Shown: positions 21,957 through 35,139 of the stretch, piece after piece
How the letters are laid out: every line of letters starts with the position of its first letter
Position numbering within the stretch: the stretch's first letter is position 1
DNA from: Chelonoidis abingdonii
Lineage: Eukaryota > Chordata > Testudines > Testudinidae
DNA: 64,000 nucleotides
Reading direction: 5' to 3'
Assembly (NCBI RefSeq): GCF_003597395.2
Contig: NC_133774.1
Location: forward strand, 35,337,814-35,401,813
The notes under the pieces: model-generated
Told to the model about the DNA's origin: nothing
The model's database searches: none
The model's input: only the letters and a program-made list of their open reading frames with translations
Program-made: the position numbers and the translations under genes

Positions 21957-24582
21957 TTAAAGGCTTCTGCCAAACACCTCCCTCCACCTTTTTTCGCCAG
22001 AGAGATACTGTGATGGGACAAGGAAATGAAAAGACATCCAGTGCAGCTTTATTCCCCACTTTGTGTGGGCCTCTCACTCCATTACTGTGGAACTGAGGTG
22101 GCTTTGCTCCCCTGAGTACCATACACCACAGAGAATCACACAACAGTATTCATCCCATTCTAACGTCTAGTCTTTTACGTTACTCCACACAGTTCATTTC
22201 AGTACAACAGAGAACAACCTTCTTAATAGGGACAAAGAAAATGACAAGAAGCTACTACGTACTTTCCATCCCCCAACCTGCCTTCATTCTACATTTTAAA
22301 GTCTCTGCCACAACTGAGGGATATATATTATGGAAAACAATTTAATTTAGGATTTCTATCCAATATGGTCATGAAGAAAATCTTGAAACTATGAACCAAG
22401 TGTAAATCAATATAGTGTTCATATTCCTGAGCCTGTCGAAGAACAATGTGAGGGTGAATTGCCCGATTTGTCTCAATCAGTTGTCACAACTGACACCCCA
22501 AAGATTACAGTTTGCATGTCAATATTGTTAACTATTTCACTATTGATCATGTTAGCAGATATACAGCTAATATGCTTGTCCCACAATCACAAGCCCCCCC
22601 TCACCCATCCACAGGAACCAAAAGCCCCAACCTATCTGCCTAAATTTCTGGTTTCTTCATTGACATCTACAATACAGGTTTTTTAACATGCTGAAACTGT
22701 GGGATAATGGAAGATCAATTTAATTTAATATAAAAACCCAAATAACCCCAGGGCTATTTTACTGTTATTCATTTGCATAATTAGAAACCTCAGTTTAAAT
22801 GAGGCTTCCAAAAGAAGTTCGTTTGCTACAACAGTGTGCCACAGAATCCAGAAATCTTGCCACAGTTTACACAGGGTGCCTTGTCTTCCCATTGATACAT
22901 AAGCCATTTAAACTGCTGTAGTCTGGCCTGATTTTAGTCTTAGATGCAGCAACGTGCTGTGCATGAACTGGTACCTAGAAAGCATACGTATTCATGAGAT
23001 TAGAAACTGGTGCACTATATTCCAAATATATAGTTTTATTTCTCTAGATACACATTTTTGCAACTGCCAGTTTTAAACACAGGGTAGGTTAGATTCCAAA
23101 AATAAATACTGAGCGAAGATGGTGCACACAGGTACAATACTATTACATCCTGGATGTGATGTTTAACTGAGGTACTCCTAGCACTCCTAGATGCTTACAC
23201 AGCAGCAGTAGCTAGAAAATCTTACCATCTTTGGCTGACCAGGAAGTTGCACCTCTTCCTATTAAATGTGGACTCAAGTACAGTGATCCATGTATTCCTC
23301 ACTTCTAGGCAGAAATGGTGCCATGCACGGCACCTAGGAATGAGAACATTCAAACTGATGCAACATGCAGCACTTTTTACTAAGCAATACATGAAGAAGG
23401 CTCACCAGAAGTCAGTGTAGTGTGAAGGACCAGGATTGGTCCATTACCAGATTCAATCTGAGGCCTGGAACTTGATTTTCATGGTGATCAAGTGGAGTGG
23501 ACTATCTCTCTGTGACCTGACATGACATCCAGAGTCATCACCAGGATACTGGAGTGAGCAGTGCCAGTGCATGATTCACTTTTGCAGCAATTGGCCACAG
23601 TGTTAAGTATTCTGCAGAATGGCCACTCATCTGACATCTGTTAGAGTGAAATGCAAGTTTCATTTATCTGCAAAAGGTTCCTGTCACGTAATATAGGTGT
23701 TAAAAAATGGCCCCACTTCACCTCCTTTAAGACAGCAATTAATATAATTTTTTTAAGACTATGCACACTGTCATTTGAGGAAAGAATGCACAATACAGTC
23801 TCAGATTGCCTCAAGCGATTTTGTCAGGCACTCACATATATATGCAATGGACACATATATACACAAGATAAACAGAGCTGAATCATGATGAATGTAAAAG
23901 ATATGGGGAAACTTCCCACATATGGATATTATTTCCTTAGATAGAGGAGGACTGAAATGTGAAAGATTCTTTCAGTTCTATACTTGCAATGGGGAAAAAG
24001 TTATTAAAATAGGGAAAAGAAGGTAGACAATATTCCATACCTCAAGTTTCACATATCTTCCCTGTTCCAGCTGGTCCTGGTTTTCTGCTCTATTAGAGCA
24101 ACTATCCACTTCAGTGAATAGCACATTCTGTTGGCCAAGCCTCTTATAGAACACGGTATTTTTTCAGCTGTGATGCCTAATTTTTAATATTTTCCTATTC
24201 ATACACAGCACATTAAGAATGCTATTAAGAATGTACCACTACAGAAAAACAATTACCTAAAGGCACAAGCTTTAGAAAGCAAACATTGTCAGCCCTCTGC
24301 AATACAGCAAGAGCCCCAGTGCATCTGGAATAGGGAAAGGAAGAGAACATAACATTGTCTTTTTCTGAAGGATGTTTTTTATTGATTTAAACCAAACATT
24401 TAATGTACCTTATACACAGCAACAGAAGGCTCGAGAGTCTACACCGCTCATTCAAAGTGAAAGTGTGTAACTGCACAGAAAACAATGCTTAAATCATTCC
24501 AAAAACTACATACGATGACATGGAATAAATATCCAGAATCCTGTTATCCTTGTACGCTAAGTATATTTATGATACAAAACTG
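21957..24582. other. Unassigned stretch
   Basis: About 2.6 kb without a recognised repeat family or coding signature; short frames only. Confidence 0.5.
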
Positions 24583-24678
24583 ATGCATGTCTACACAGAG
24601 GTGTGCCTAAATTTACTTAAATTGTTTTTAAACTGATTTTAATTAAACCCGTACAACATGAGTGTAGACCAGGCTTAA
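24583..24678. mobile_element. Short MITE (~95 bp)
   Basis: 'catgtctacacagaggtg' at the left and 'gagtgtagaccaggctta' at the right form imperfect inverted ends. The interior is AT-rich and near-palindromic ('tttaaactgattttaattaa'). Confidence 0.5.
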
Positions 24679-25577
24679 GATCATGTTCACTTATTGTTAA
24701 AAAGGGGGGGGGAAATCTATTACTAGAGAGTTCTAAAAAATCCACTTGTTTATTTCATAGAGATGAGTAGGAAAATTTACATGGTGTAGAGAGGGAATTA
24801 AACCACTTATTTCTGCAGAAATGAATATTTTATTTAACAGACAACCTTCTGAAAATATATTGACATAATATTGTCTCTCTGAATGCAGAGAGTTGTTCGA
24901 GTGCCTCTGTTGCTGCTCAGAGCTTCCCTAGCAGCAGCCACATGAAGCTAAGTATGCTGTAATTCAGGGCAGCGGTGAAATTAACAACTGTCAGTTTCAT
25001 TTTGTTCCCGTTTTGGAAAGCAACAATGCTCTTGGTTTAAAGAATAAGCATTTGCTAACATGATCATAGCAGGTATCACATTTTTCCTGTATTTAGAATA
25101 CAGTATTCCCAACCCCAAAGGTTCAAAAAAAATGGTAAGTTGTTGTTTTGTTTTTAATATAAATATTAAACGTGTTTTTGGACTGTCTTGTGATTTTTTT
25201 TAGCTCTCCCTACTCCCGAGAAATGGTAGGCTCTAATATTAGTAGAAGGGATGAGAAAAAAGTTCCCCCATTTTAACAGCCACTGAGCTCCACCCCCAAA
25301 ACAAAGTCGTGGGACAGCACTTGGGGAGGTTGCTGGGTTTCCTACCAAACAACTGGATGAGGGCTGGACTTTTCACTAGAGTCCTTTGACCTCACTGGTG
25401 CCACTCCCCCCCATAAACATCCTCCTATTGTACTAAACCCAGCCAAGGCTACTTCTGCCCCCAAATCCCTGCTCTCAGATGCAACTGGACTAGCCAGGGT
25501 TGATGTACACCAGCCCGTGTCCCAGTCACGTGAGCCTGGAAAAGAAAAACTCCTGCGTGAATCTAGGCTGGGAACTC
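24679..25577. other. Unassigned stretch
   Basis: No gene or family recognised. Confidence 0.5.
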
Positions 25578-26050
25578 AAGGTATGTCTGCACTGCAGAAT
25601 TAACTCAGGTGATCCACACTCAAGTCTGAACACCCGAGTTGGCCTAGCCTAGTTGTTAGCAACCACACAGCAAAGCCACATCTGAGTTACTCTGTCCTCA
25701 CTGGGGCTGTGCTCGTCTTTGTATTTTGCTAGAACTTCTGGGGACATATCTCACAGCAATTTGTGCTGCAATAAGCTGAGCTGCTTCATGTTTCTTTCAC
25801 AGTGAATTGCAGGAGAACTTACCTGTTCTAGGCACACTGAGGAATCGTGGGAAGGTACTGGAGGACTATCAGCACTCATGAGACTAAGTCTGTGTCCCCA
25901 AGTGAAAGTGGCACTGAACTCTAGGCTACATATCCAGACAGACGAGTTAGCCCAGGTTTAAAGCATCACTAAACACTGGTGACAGGGTTTCATATCGGAC
26001 AGACACAGGGTTAAGGACAACACCCAAGTTAAGTGCAGTGAAGACATGTA
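25578..26050. mobile_element. MITE with 'GGTATGTCTGCACTGCA' ends
   Basis: The left end 'aaggtatgtctgcactgcag' is an imperfect inverted repeat of the right end 'gcagtgaagacatgtac'. A related right end, 'gcagtgaagacatac', is present at 63085-63100. No transposase. Confidence 0.55.
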
Positions 26051-26275
26051 CAGACTCAACTGGAAGGAGCAGACAAAAAGCAGCTGCAGCAGGGATCTCT
26101 GCACTCTGATGTCAGACTGCTACTTACTACCTTCCATACTACTTTTTCCTTCCCTCCCCCTTTCTCCCCTCCTCCATGCACCTTCTCTCTCCCTTACTTC
26201 AGTGTCACCTGTCCCTTCTTTTAGCTAACCTTGATTAAGAAATTAAACACGCACAAAACAAAAGAGCTCACATTA
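26051..26275. other. Unassigned pyrimidine-rich stretch
   Basis: C/T-rich sequence around 26130-26220; nothing recognised. Confidence 0.4.
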
Positions 26276-26745
26276 AATAGATTAAAAACTGGCTAAATGA
26301 TAGGTCTCAAATGTAATGGTAAATCACCACTGAATGGGCGAGTTTTTTTGTGAGGGCTCACAGGGATCAGTTCTTGATCCTGTGCTATTTAAAAACTTCT
26401 ATCAATGACCTAGAAGAAAACAATTACTGATAAAGCTTGCAAATGACACAAAGATCAGAAGAATGGCACAATGTAGAGGACACATCACTAATACAGAGTG
26501 ATCTGGATGCAGGTAAACTACGTGTGTTTTAATACAGCAAATGTACAGTCATAACTAGGAACAAAGTATGCAGACCATACTTACAGGATAAGGGACTCCA
26601 TCCTGAGAAGCAGTGACTCTGAAAAACACTCAGGGTTCATGGTGGATAATCAGCTGAACACAAGCTCCCAGTGAGCAGCTTTGGGCAAAAGTGCTAATGC
26701 GATTCTGGTATATATAAACAGGGAATATACAGTAGGAGACATTAA
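26276..26745 (+). mobile_element. Old CR1 LINE fragment
   Basis: Plus-strand RT fragment: 'ttcttgatcctgtgctattt' and 'cttctatcaatgacctagaa' lead to an active-site equivalent that reads KLANDTK in place of FADD. It then continues through 'gcaaaagtgctaatgcgatt' and 'aacagggaatatacagtagg'. Heavily diverged and inactive. Confidence 0.75.
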
Positions 26746-26764
26746 CTCAGTATGTGTCTTCTCT

Positions 26765-26850
26765 GAAGGCTATAAACTTTTTGGGGCAGGAACTTCCTTT
26801 TACTAGCACATTGCAAGCCTCGGTCTCATTTGGGTCTCCAGACTTTAGTA
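26765..26850 (+). repeat. Diverged copy of the amniote repeat
   Basis: 'aactttttggggcaggaact' matches the 'ctttggggcaggga' block at 59575. Weakly supported beyond that. Confidence 0.35.
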
Positions 26851-29800
26851 TGTAACTACTTAGATTCACCTAAGAAATTTAAAATAACTCAAAACAGGGC
26901 AACACAACATGCCAATATTTCATGGATCTGGCCAATGTTGTGTTAATAGTCCTTCCTTGTTATCTTTTATAGGCTTGGGCTGCCCTAAAAGGACATTATA
27001 AATCCATACAGTCGTAGTCTCTCTTCATGTAACAATGCAGTACTCAGTGCAATAAACCATATCCACTGAAGAGGCCAAGAGTACATTTTATATCCAGTAA
27101 AACATAGATAAATAGTGATCTCTAAAAATTCAAACTCACTATACATTTTTTAAATATGATCAGAACAAGTCAACTTAGGGAAAGTGTGCAGTCCATTTTC
27201 ATTCCAAGCTCTAATCAAACCAGAATTAAAAAAAGCATGCTCACAGCAAGTCTGCATCCTTGAAACTTCAGGAAATAATTCAGTACCAATACTTTCAGGA
27301 CTGGTAAGAGGTTTCCCTTTCTACTCAAGAAATAGGAAAAGAAAAACAGTAACTAGATATTAGAAATTATTGCCCCTAGGTTTCCTGCACATTTCACCAA
27401 ATTCATGAAACAGAAGTAAATTTATTGTAAGATTAAAATATTTTAATCAATTTTTAAGAGGCTATTTAAAAATGTGCAAAGCTATGTAGTGAATGGGTAA
27501 CTAAAGTTAAATGTGTTTAAAAGATAAAGTTGTTTTATAAAAGCTCCACACTGCATATAAAATTAAATTTCAGTGGCATAAACAACACTAAAATAAAAAT
27601 CAGACCCAGAAATTTGTTACGCTCTACTCAAGAATAATCAGAGAAAAGGGCTGCTCTTCCCACTTAGACAATAAAAGTATATAATATGGAGATAAACTTT
27701 GACAAAGCTAAAAACTAGTATTCCCACAAATCAGAAATAATAGCTATAAGAATTGAATATCCACAATCAAGGAGACAAATCATTTTTAATCTGCTATTAA
27801 AGATTTGTTTCTCTGATAACCTAACCATTTCATTAAGCTACTTCCACAGATGAAAGTTGTGTAACCGTCAGCAAAGATGATAAAAACCGTAAAAAAAAAA
27901 AATCACTGAAATCTTCTCAGTAAAATAAGAGTACACCATCAGGATCACTGGAGAATGAGCTAGCTTATTTTCTGCACTATAGAGGAATGTGTGCTGCTGT
28001 GTCAGAGCAGAAGTGAGCCCTACATACATGCATACGGGAGGGGCAGTTCTAATTTTCCTATGGTGAATCTTGTGTCTATATTTTATGCCCTGATGCTACT
28101 AAAATCAAAAGAAAAGACCAAGGCATAAGACTCGCATTAGGAAGCAATTACTGTCATTTACACCAAACACAAGAGACACTTTCTAAAATGACAGTCACTC
28201 CAAAAATTTACAACATCCAGTATCTTCATTAAGCATCATCATCCTCTGAACACACTTTTGTGTTTGCTTGTTTGTTTGACCAGTAATGTCTGGAAGTTTT
28301 AATTACCCCACTACTCTCTTCACCATTTGTCAATTATCTTTAACAAATACAAAAACATGCCTTTAGCATGTTCAACTCATATACCCCTAGTGATCTAAGA
28401 TGAGCACTAGAATTCTGCCATTTGAAATATATATAACCTTTTGCTTCCAGCCAAATAATGTACATTCAGAATAATTTAACATTTCCTAAATGCTCCAGAT
28501 CATCACTCTCATCAGCTTTGACACATAAAATACTGATAATCACAAAAAAAAAGTGTTTGGATTACATTTAAATATTCCTCCACACTCCGCAAATCATCTT
28601 TATCTGGTCAACAGCCATAGTACATAGCATAGTAGCTATGACCCCTAGATTTGAGGTGGTGTGATCAAAGGAGGTCTGGCCAGACTTGGAAAAACATTTC
28701 CACTGAGAATGGACATACTGCCTGTCAAAAGGTTATTCCCACTGCGTACAGGGAGCAGCTCATATTACTCCAGTGTAACATGAAAGTGCAAAATCTAGCC
28801 GTAGTAATCCACATACATGTTTTTCTTTCCAAAAGGGCATATGGGAGACACTGACTAGAACAGAACATCCGTATTATCATTTGAAGGGGGAGAAAAAAAG
28901 GTTTCCCTAATTAATCCAGCTATGAGAATCAGACACTACTTAAAAAAAAAAAAAAAAAATCACTTTTAAAAGGTTGCCCTTTAATCTGGAAATTATTTTC
29001 TTTGTTATTTTTTTCCTCTTTTAGTTTTTAAAAGATCAGACTTTCCGTTCTGAAGACAAAACTTTGGAGGCGTAAATCTTAATGTCAATGACAGGAAGAC
29101 TTTGGTGAACCATTACCATAAATCTGACAAACGCTAATTTGATGGGTGGCTGTATCTGTCTGCTGCAAGGCCAGTCTAGACAGTCTATTGAGAAATCCTA
29201 AAACACAACTGTTTGTTCCCTGTAACACCATCTGGATATGGCAATAAGAGCCGACCCAGTGCCATTCACACATGGATCAAAGCACATGCTAATGCCATCA
29301 TGAAGTCATACACATAAAAAATTCAATCTGAGAACTCTAAGCAATTTTCCTAAGTCCTCAGTGAAGAAACCTCAGACTTAGCTTGAGTCAAGCTAAGGGG
29401 GAGAGGGTGGAAAAAAAAGAACAGAATATTTAATGAGCTTGGCCTTCCAGAGGAATGTTAGGCCACCCATTGTATTGGAAAAGGCTCATGTCACACTTCA
29501 GTCATGGCACCCATCAGGGAGCCCCTTTACAAAAATTGATCTGAGGACTTTTGTAATTACCTGTTTTGAACAGAAACAATACCCAGAAATATGAGAGGAG
29601 TTCCAAGGTGTAAATCTTATATTTTATTATATCAGACTGAGCTGGCAGAATTTTCAATATTGCAGACAATATTGAAAACCTCTCTCTCATTAAACTGCAC
29701 TGTGGCATCAGATCAAAGCATCAAGGGCCCCCTATTGAACTTCTCTAAATATTACAAACATAAGAGCAAGTCTGGCTGTGCAGAAACTAGAAACAAAGCC

Positions 29801-32595
29801 AATTTTCTTTCTACTTCCCCTCCACCCCCACCCAAAATGCAACGTCCTACAATTTAGCTTCAAATTTTATTTAAAAATAAAAGGTAAATATCCATGTTGC
29901 AAAACCTAAGTTCATAAAACTTTATCTCCATAAACACTTAAAGCATAATTAACTGTTCTTTGCATGCCTCACCTCAGCAACACATTTTCTAGAATGTTGT
30001 TAATATCTGACTGCTTTTCATCAAACTTTTTTTAAAAAAAAAATTCTATGCCAGATTTTTTTTTTTTTTTTTTACATGCATAGCATTTTGCAACAATTCT
30101 AACAACTTGTAGAAAAATTATGTTAGGCTTTGTAATAGAATTAGATATCAGATATGACATATTTTTCCGATGAAGGATCTGCTGATACTAAGATAAGCTT
30201 CCAAAAAAATTATGCATTTTGATCACTCTGAAGACTTGGGGTCCAGTGTTTTGTTTAACTTTGACTTTTTGATTAAGCTTATAAACGACACATTCTACAG
30301 CAAATGGTTTTGAGTATTTCTGAGAAAGTTACACTATCAATCTAGCAAGCTGTTAAGTTACACTGTCATTTAGGAACAGGAGCAACATTTTTTTTTCATT
30401 TTGATGTAGACAACATTAAAAATGTGGCTCCCATTCATGTATACAAGACAGGTGATTCTTTCATATATAAAATGTATAATTTATTAAGCAAGCATACTAT
30501 TCTAGTTTATTGTAAAATTTAAGTTGTATCTTCACCATAAGCATGGAGATGAGCAAAACTCATTTCTGTAATCACTAATAGTTACTAATTTCTTGCATGT
30601 ATTTAACTATCAATATTCCCAAATGTAGCATTTTAAGTTTGTCAGTTAAAAGCATTTATTATTTATCTCTGAACACACAAAATTAAAGTCATATTTAATT
30701 GGACCATATACTTACTGTTTCACTGCAAAATTGTTGCAACAATGCAGACTTTATAAGCAATTCTTACAGTATCTACTAAGTCCTTCAGACCATTATTCCT
30801 CTGTGCTCCTTTGCAAACAAGATACCGAAGCAAAGCACCAAGCAGTTAAACATCTTTTTTGCAAAGAACTTGAGGTACAATTTCAAAAAAATAAATTGGT
30901 CAGAGGACAACCATACCGAATTTTAATATCCACCCCTCAAATTTAATTATGTAGAAAAAATTGTACATTTGAACACTTTGTATATTCTGTGGTATGTTAA
31001 ATTTGGAATACTACTAAAAAGAGTGAATATTTCTCTTAATTTAATAAAATCTTTAAAAGAAACCTCGAAAGATCAAAATAAATCAGTAGGTAGGGACACT
31101 TGTATATTGCACTGTAGAAACTTTCAGCTAGCAGTGTGCAAATTCCAAGTGTCTGTTCTTCTACTATTTTTTAAAAGTGATACATAAAAAATACACAGTT
31201 TCACCCCCGTTCAAGATGGTGACTATTCAAGAAAGTGAATCTTGCCCAGACACTAGCACAGAGCATAAAACAAGTGATCGCTGACTCTCTTATAGGTTTG
31301 CTAGGGAACAAATAAAGAGGCTTATTTATAAAGATTCCCTGATCTTGAAGAAAGAGCCAAGATGTATTCCCAGTACTGAGTTGGGACTCTCAAGACTAGT
31401 AAATGGTGAATCAAGTTTTAATAGCAAAGAAATGTTTTAAAAGTGGGGCGGGGAAGAGAATGAGACTGTTAGAGGAAGGTCCTGTGCATCACTACCAACA
31501 GAAGTTGCAATAGAAACTAGTAAAAAGTAACCTTTAAAGGGGAAAAAATAAAACAAGATTGAGAAAAGATGAGGAAACGACTACACCCCCAATGCTTTCT
31601 TCCATTTAACATGAAGCCTTATTTATAACTAATTATAGAATATTAAACTAGCTCTACACTTTCGGCACGGTTAAATCACACTATATATACACACCTGAGG
31701 CACCCATACATACCCCAATACATTAACACTTGCACTCTTTTTTCTTCAATACTGATAATTGTTTTTAAGTGACTGAGCTAATTCTACTTAAAACAATACT
31801 TAATATCACCATAATCAAGTTCCAGAAACAGAATAGATGTGAAGGATATGTTAAACAGAGTTCAAAGCTAAAAAACTCTGATATTTCAGCAGTTACAAGA
31901 CTGCAGTAGAACAGCATTGCCATCTACTGACGAGTTTCATTGCAAAAACCTTCCATAATCAAGCCAGAGTTAGGTCTAATCTAAGAATGCTTAAAATTTA
32001 CATGAGTTCTTCTAATTACCACTTATGGAAAAACCGAGTCAAAACAAAAATCATTTTTAAAAATGTAAATTAATAGATTCTCATGCAATATATTTGTGTC
32101 AGTAACAAAATATGCTATTAGTTTCTCACCTACACACAACAAAAAAAGTAAACAAGGGAACAGTTTAATTAGTTTTGTAAATATACATATGCAGCTTCCT
32201 GAAAATTAAAGCGTTTTTTTAACGTTTTTTTTAGCGTTTTTTGTAAAAACTGAAAACTTATTTAATGCACAGAAAGAGAGACAAATGTGTGCTATGTCAT
32301 TATGAAAAAAAGTATATATCAACACTGCACAGGGCACAAACCACCACGTAACTACTTTCAGTTATATAGTAACTGTCATGTAATTACAGTACATAGTTAT
32401 TTATGTCTCTCGGATTACATGGCAGTTACTATATGTAGTAATTTGTGGTTGGTAGATATTGGAGATAATTTAATATATTCATCAAATATATCAGTGTGAA
32501 AGCTATAATTACAATTATTGTAAAGCTATAGATGCAGTTTCTCATTTTCTGCAGAACATATAACTGAATTCCCACAATGGCCACAAATAACTGGG
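26851..32595. other. Long unassigned AT-rich block
   Basis: About 5.7 kb without recognisable genes or repeat families, except simple A/T runs (for example 28940-28960 and 30055-30073). Short open frames have no motif. It could be intronic or intergenic unique sequence, or very old repeats. Confidence 0.5.
30055..30073. repeat. Poly-T run
   Basis: Uninterrupted T run just after an A-rich run (about 30033-30042). Confidence 0.9.
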
Positions 32596-33832
32596 CTCTA
32601 GTCATAGACTCATACTATGTCAGGGTTGGAAGGGACCTCAGGAGGTCATCTAGTCCAACCCCTGCTCAAAGCAGGACCAATCCCCAACTAAATCATCCCA
32701 GCCAGGGCTTTGTCAAGCCTGACCTTAAAAACCTCGAAGGAAGGAGATTTCACCACCTCCCTAGGTAACCCATTCCAGTATTTCACCATCCTCCTAGTGA
32801 AAACGTTTTTCCTAATATCTAACCTAAACCTCCCCCATTGCAACTTGAGACCATTACTCCTTGTTCTGTCATCTGGTACCACTAAGAACAGTCTAGATCA
32901 GTGGTTCCCAAACCTGTTCCGCCACTTGTGTGGGGAAAAGCCCCTGGCAGGCCGGGCCGGGCTGTTTACCTGCCGCGTCCCTGGGTTCGGCCGATCGCTG
33001 CTCCTGGCCAATGGGAGCTGTTGGAAGTGGCACGGGCTGAGAGACGTACTGGCTGCTACTTCCAGCAGCTCCCATTGGCCTTGAGCAGCGAACCACAGCC
33101 AGTGGGAGCCGCAATCGGCCAAACGTGCAGACACGGCAGGTAAACAAACCAGCCCGGACTGCCAGGGGCTTTCCCTGCACAAGCAGCGGAACAAGTCTGG
33201 GAACCATTGGTCTATATTCACCCTCTTTGGAACTCCCTTTTAGGTAGTTGAAAGCAGCTATCAAATCCCCCCTCATTCTTCTCTTCTGCAGACTAAATAA
33301 TCCCAGTTCCCTCAGCCTCTCCTCATAAGTCATGTGCTCCAGCCCCCTGATCATTTTTGTTGCCCGCCGCTGGACTCTTTCCAATTTTTCCATATCCTTC
33401 TTGTAGTGTGGGGCCTAAAACTGGACACAGTACTCCACATGAGACCTCACATATGCTGAATAAAGGGGAATGATTACATCCCTCAATCTGCTGGCAGCGC
33501 TCCTACTTATACAGCCCAAAATGCCGTAAGCCTTTTTGGCAACAAGGGCACACTATTGACTCATAGCCAACTTCTAAGCCACTGTAACCCCTAGGCCCTT
33601 TTCTGCAGAACTGCTGCCTAGACACTTGGTCCCTGGGATTCTGTAGCAGTACCTGGGATTCTTCCGTTCTCAGTGCAGGATTCTGCACTTGCCCTTGTTG
33701 AACCTCATCAGGTTTCTTTTGGCCCTCCGTATCCTATCCCTACCCTCCAGCCGATCTACCACTTCTCCCAGTTTAATGTCATTTGCAAACTTGCTGAGGG
33801 TGCAGTCCACACCATCCTCTAGATCATTAATG
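32596..33832 (-). mobile_element. Antisense CR1 LINE, interrupted by a hAT MITE
   Basis: Starts with the CR1 3' end 'catactatgtcagggttgga' and 'tctagtccaacccctgctca'. Minus-strand translations at 32688-32882 ([33 protein letters not shown]) and 33218-33393 ([29 protein letters not shown]) are CR1 ORF2 C-terminus. The RT box near 33790 reads KFANDIKLG, so one catalytic Asp is Asn. The element is split by the MITE at 32899-33209 and ends at about 33832. Confidence 0.88.
32899..33209. mobile_element. hAT MITE, near-palindromic, inserted in CR1
   Basis: A 311-bp element beginning CAGTGGTTCCCAAACC and ending GGGAACCATTG. The terminal inverted repeats extend inward over much of the length ('gccgggccgggctgtttacc' against 'ggtaaacaaaccagcccgg'). 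The flanking TSDs are GTCTAGAT (32891-32898) and GTCTATAT (33210-33217), identical at 7 of 8. The CR1 frame resumes on the far side. Open frames over it are artefacts. Confidence 0.85.
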
Positions 33833-34021
33833 TCAGGATGAGAAGACCCGCAGACATATTTCTTTGAGAGGATGGTTGTTTTAACACTTCTTAAACAAAT
33901 GGATCTATTCAGCACGAAAATACTAGGATACTTAATTTTGTTTCATGCTATCTTTTCTTTAAGAAATGTTACCATAAAGTTTTGATCTTCTATTTTACTC
34001 TTATTTTATTGTGTACAGATT
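33833..34021. other. Unassigned spacer
   Basis: No feature recognised. Confidence 0.4.
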
Positions 34022-35139
34022 AGGGCTCTAAATTAATCACAGTTAACTCAAGCAATTAACTCAAAAAATTATTAGATTAACAAAACTGATCGTGATTAAT
34101 CACAGTTATAAACCACATTGTTAAATAGAATACCTATTTAAATGTGTTATAAATAAATATTTTCTATCCCTTTCTTAATGATTCCCAAAATTCTGTTTGT
34201 TTTTTTGACTGCCGCTGGATGTTTTCAGAGAACTATTCACAATGACATCAACATTTTTCTGAGCAGTAACAGCTAATTTAGACCCCATAATTTTATATGT
34301 ATTGTTGGGATTATGTTTTCCAATGTGCATTACTTTCTGTTTATCAACACTGAATTTCATCTGCCATTTTGTTGCCCAGTCATCCCATTTTGAGAGATCT
34401 GTTTGTGGCTCTTCACAGTCTGCCTGGGACTTAACTATCAAGTAGTTTTGTATCTGCAAATTTTGCCACTTGTTTACTCCTTTTTCCAAATCATTTATGA
34501 ATGTGTTGAACAGAACAGACCCCTTAGGGACACAACTATTTACTTCACTCCATTCTGAAAACTGACCATTTATTTCTACCCTTTGTTTCCGATCTTTTAA
34601 CCAGTTACCAATCCTTCCCTCTTATCCCAGGACAGTTTACTTTGCTTATGAGCCTTTGGTGAGGGATCTTGTCAAAGGCTTTCTGAATAATCTAAATACA
34701 CTGGATCCCCCTTGTCCATATGCTTGTTGACCACATCAAAGAATTCTGTCGATTGGTGGGGTATGATTTCCCTTTACAATTACCATGTTGACTCTTCCCC
34801 AGCAAATTAGATTAATCTATGTGTCTGACAATTTTGTTGTTTACTATAGTTTCAACCACTTTGCCCGGTACTGAAGTCAGGTTTACTGGCCTGTGATTGC
34901 CATGACCACCACTAGAGCCCTTCTAAAAAATTATTAAAAATAATATAAAGTGAGCACTGTACACTTTGTATTCTGTATTGTGACTGAAACCAATATTTAT
35001 GAAAATGTAAAAAACATCCAAAAATATTTAAATAAATGGTATTCTATTATTTTTAATAGTGCAATTAAAACTGCAATTAAAGCAAAAAAAATTTAATCTT
35101 GCAATTAATCACAATTTTTTTTAATCGTTTGATGGCCCT
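34022..35139. mobile_element. hAT element of the AGGGCTGTCA family with an internal CR1
   Basis: Left end AGGGCTCTAAATTAATCACA and right end 'tttaatcgtttgatggccct' match the termini of the 7004 and 14567 copies. The subterminal 'gtgagcactgtacactttgt' at about 34951 also matches (compare 8582). The middle (about 34150-34920) is an unrelated CR1 fragment. Near-repeats TACAGATT and TTCAGATT flank the element, but the second is offset by two bases, so the TSD is uncertain. Confidence 0.7.
34150..34920 (-). mobile_element. CR1 fragment inside the hAT element
   Basis: Antisense CR1 RT region: 'gtttttttgactgccgctgg', 'atcaacactgaatttcatct', 'ccattttgttgcccagtcat', then 'tttgacaa'-type blocks to 'ttactggcctgtgattgcca'. 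The catalytic box near 34450 reads FADT in one frame and is disrupted by frameshift. It lacks the CR1 3' tail. Confidence 0.8.

Noticed and set aside
32893..33393. 166-residue minus-strand frame as a gene
   Set aside because: It is a chimera of CR1 ORF2 C-terminus and the hAT MITE inserted in it.
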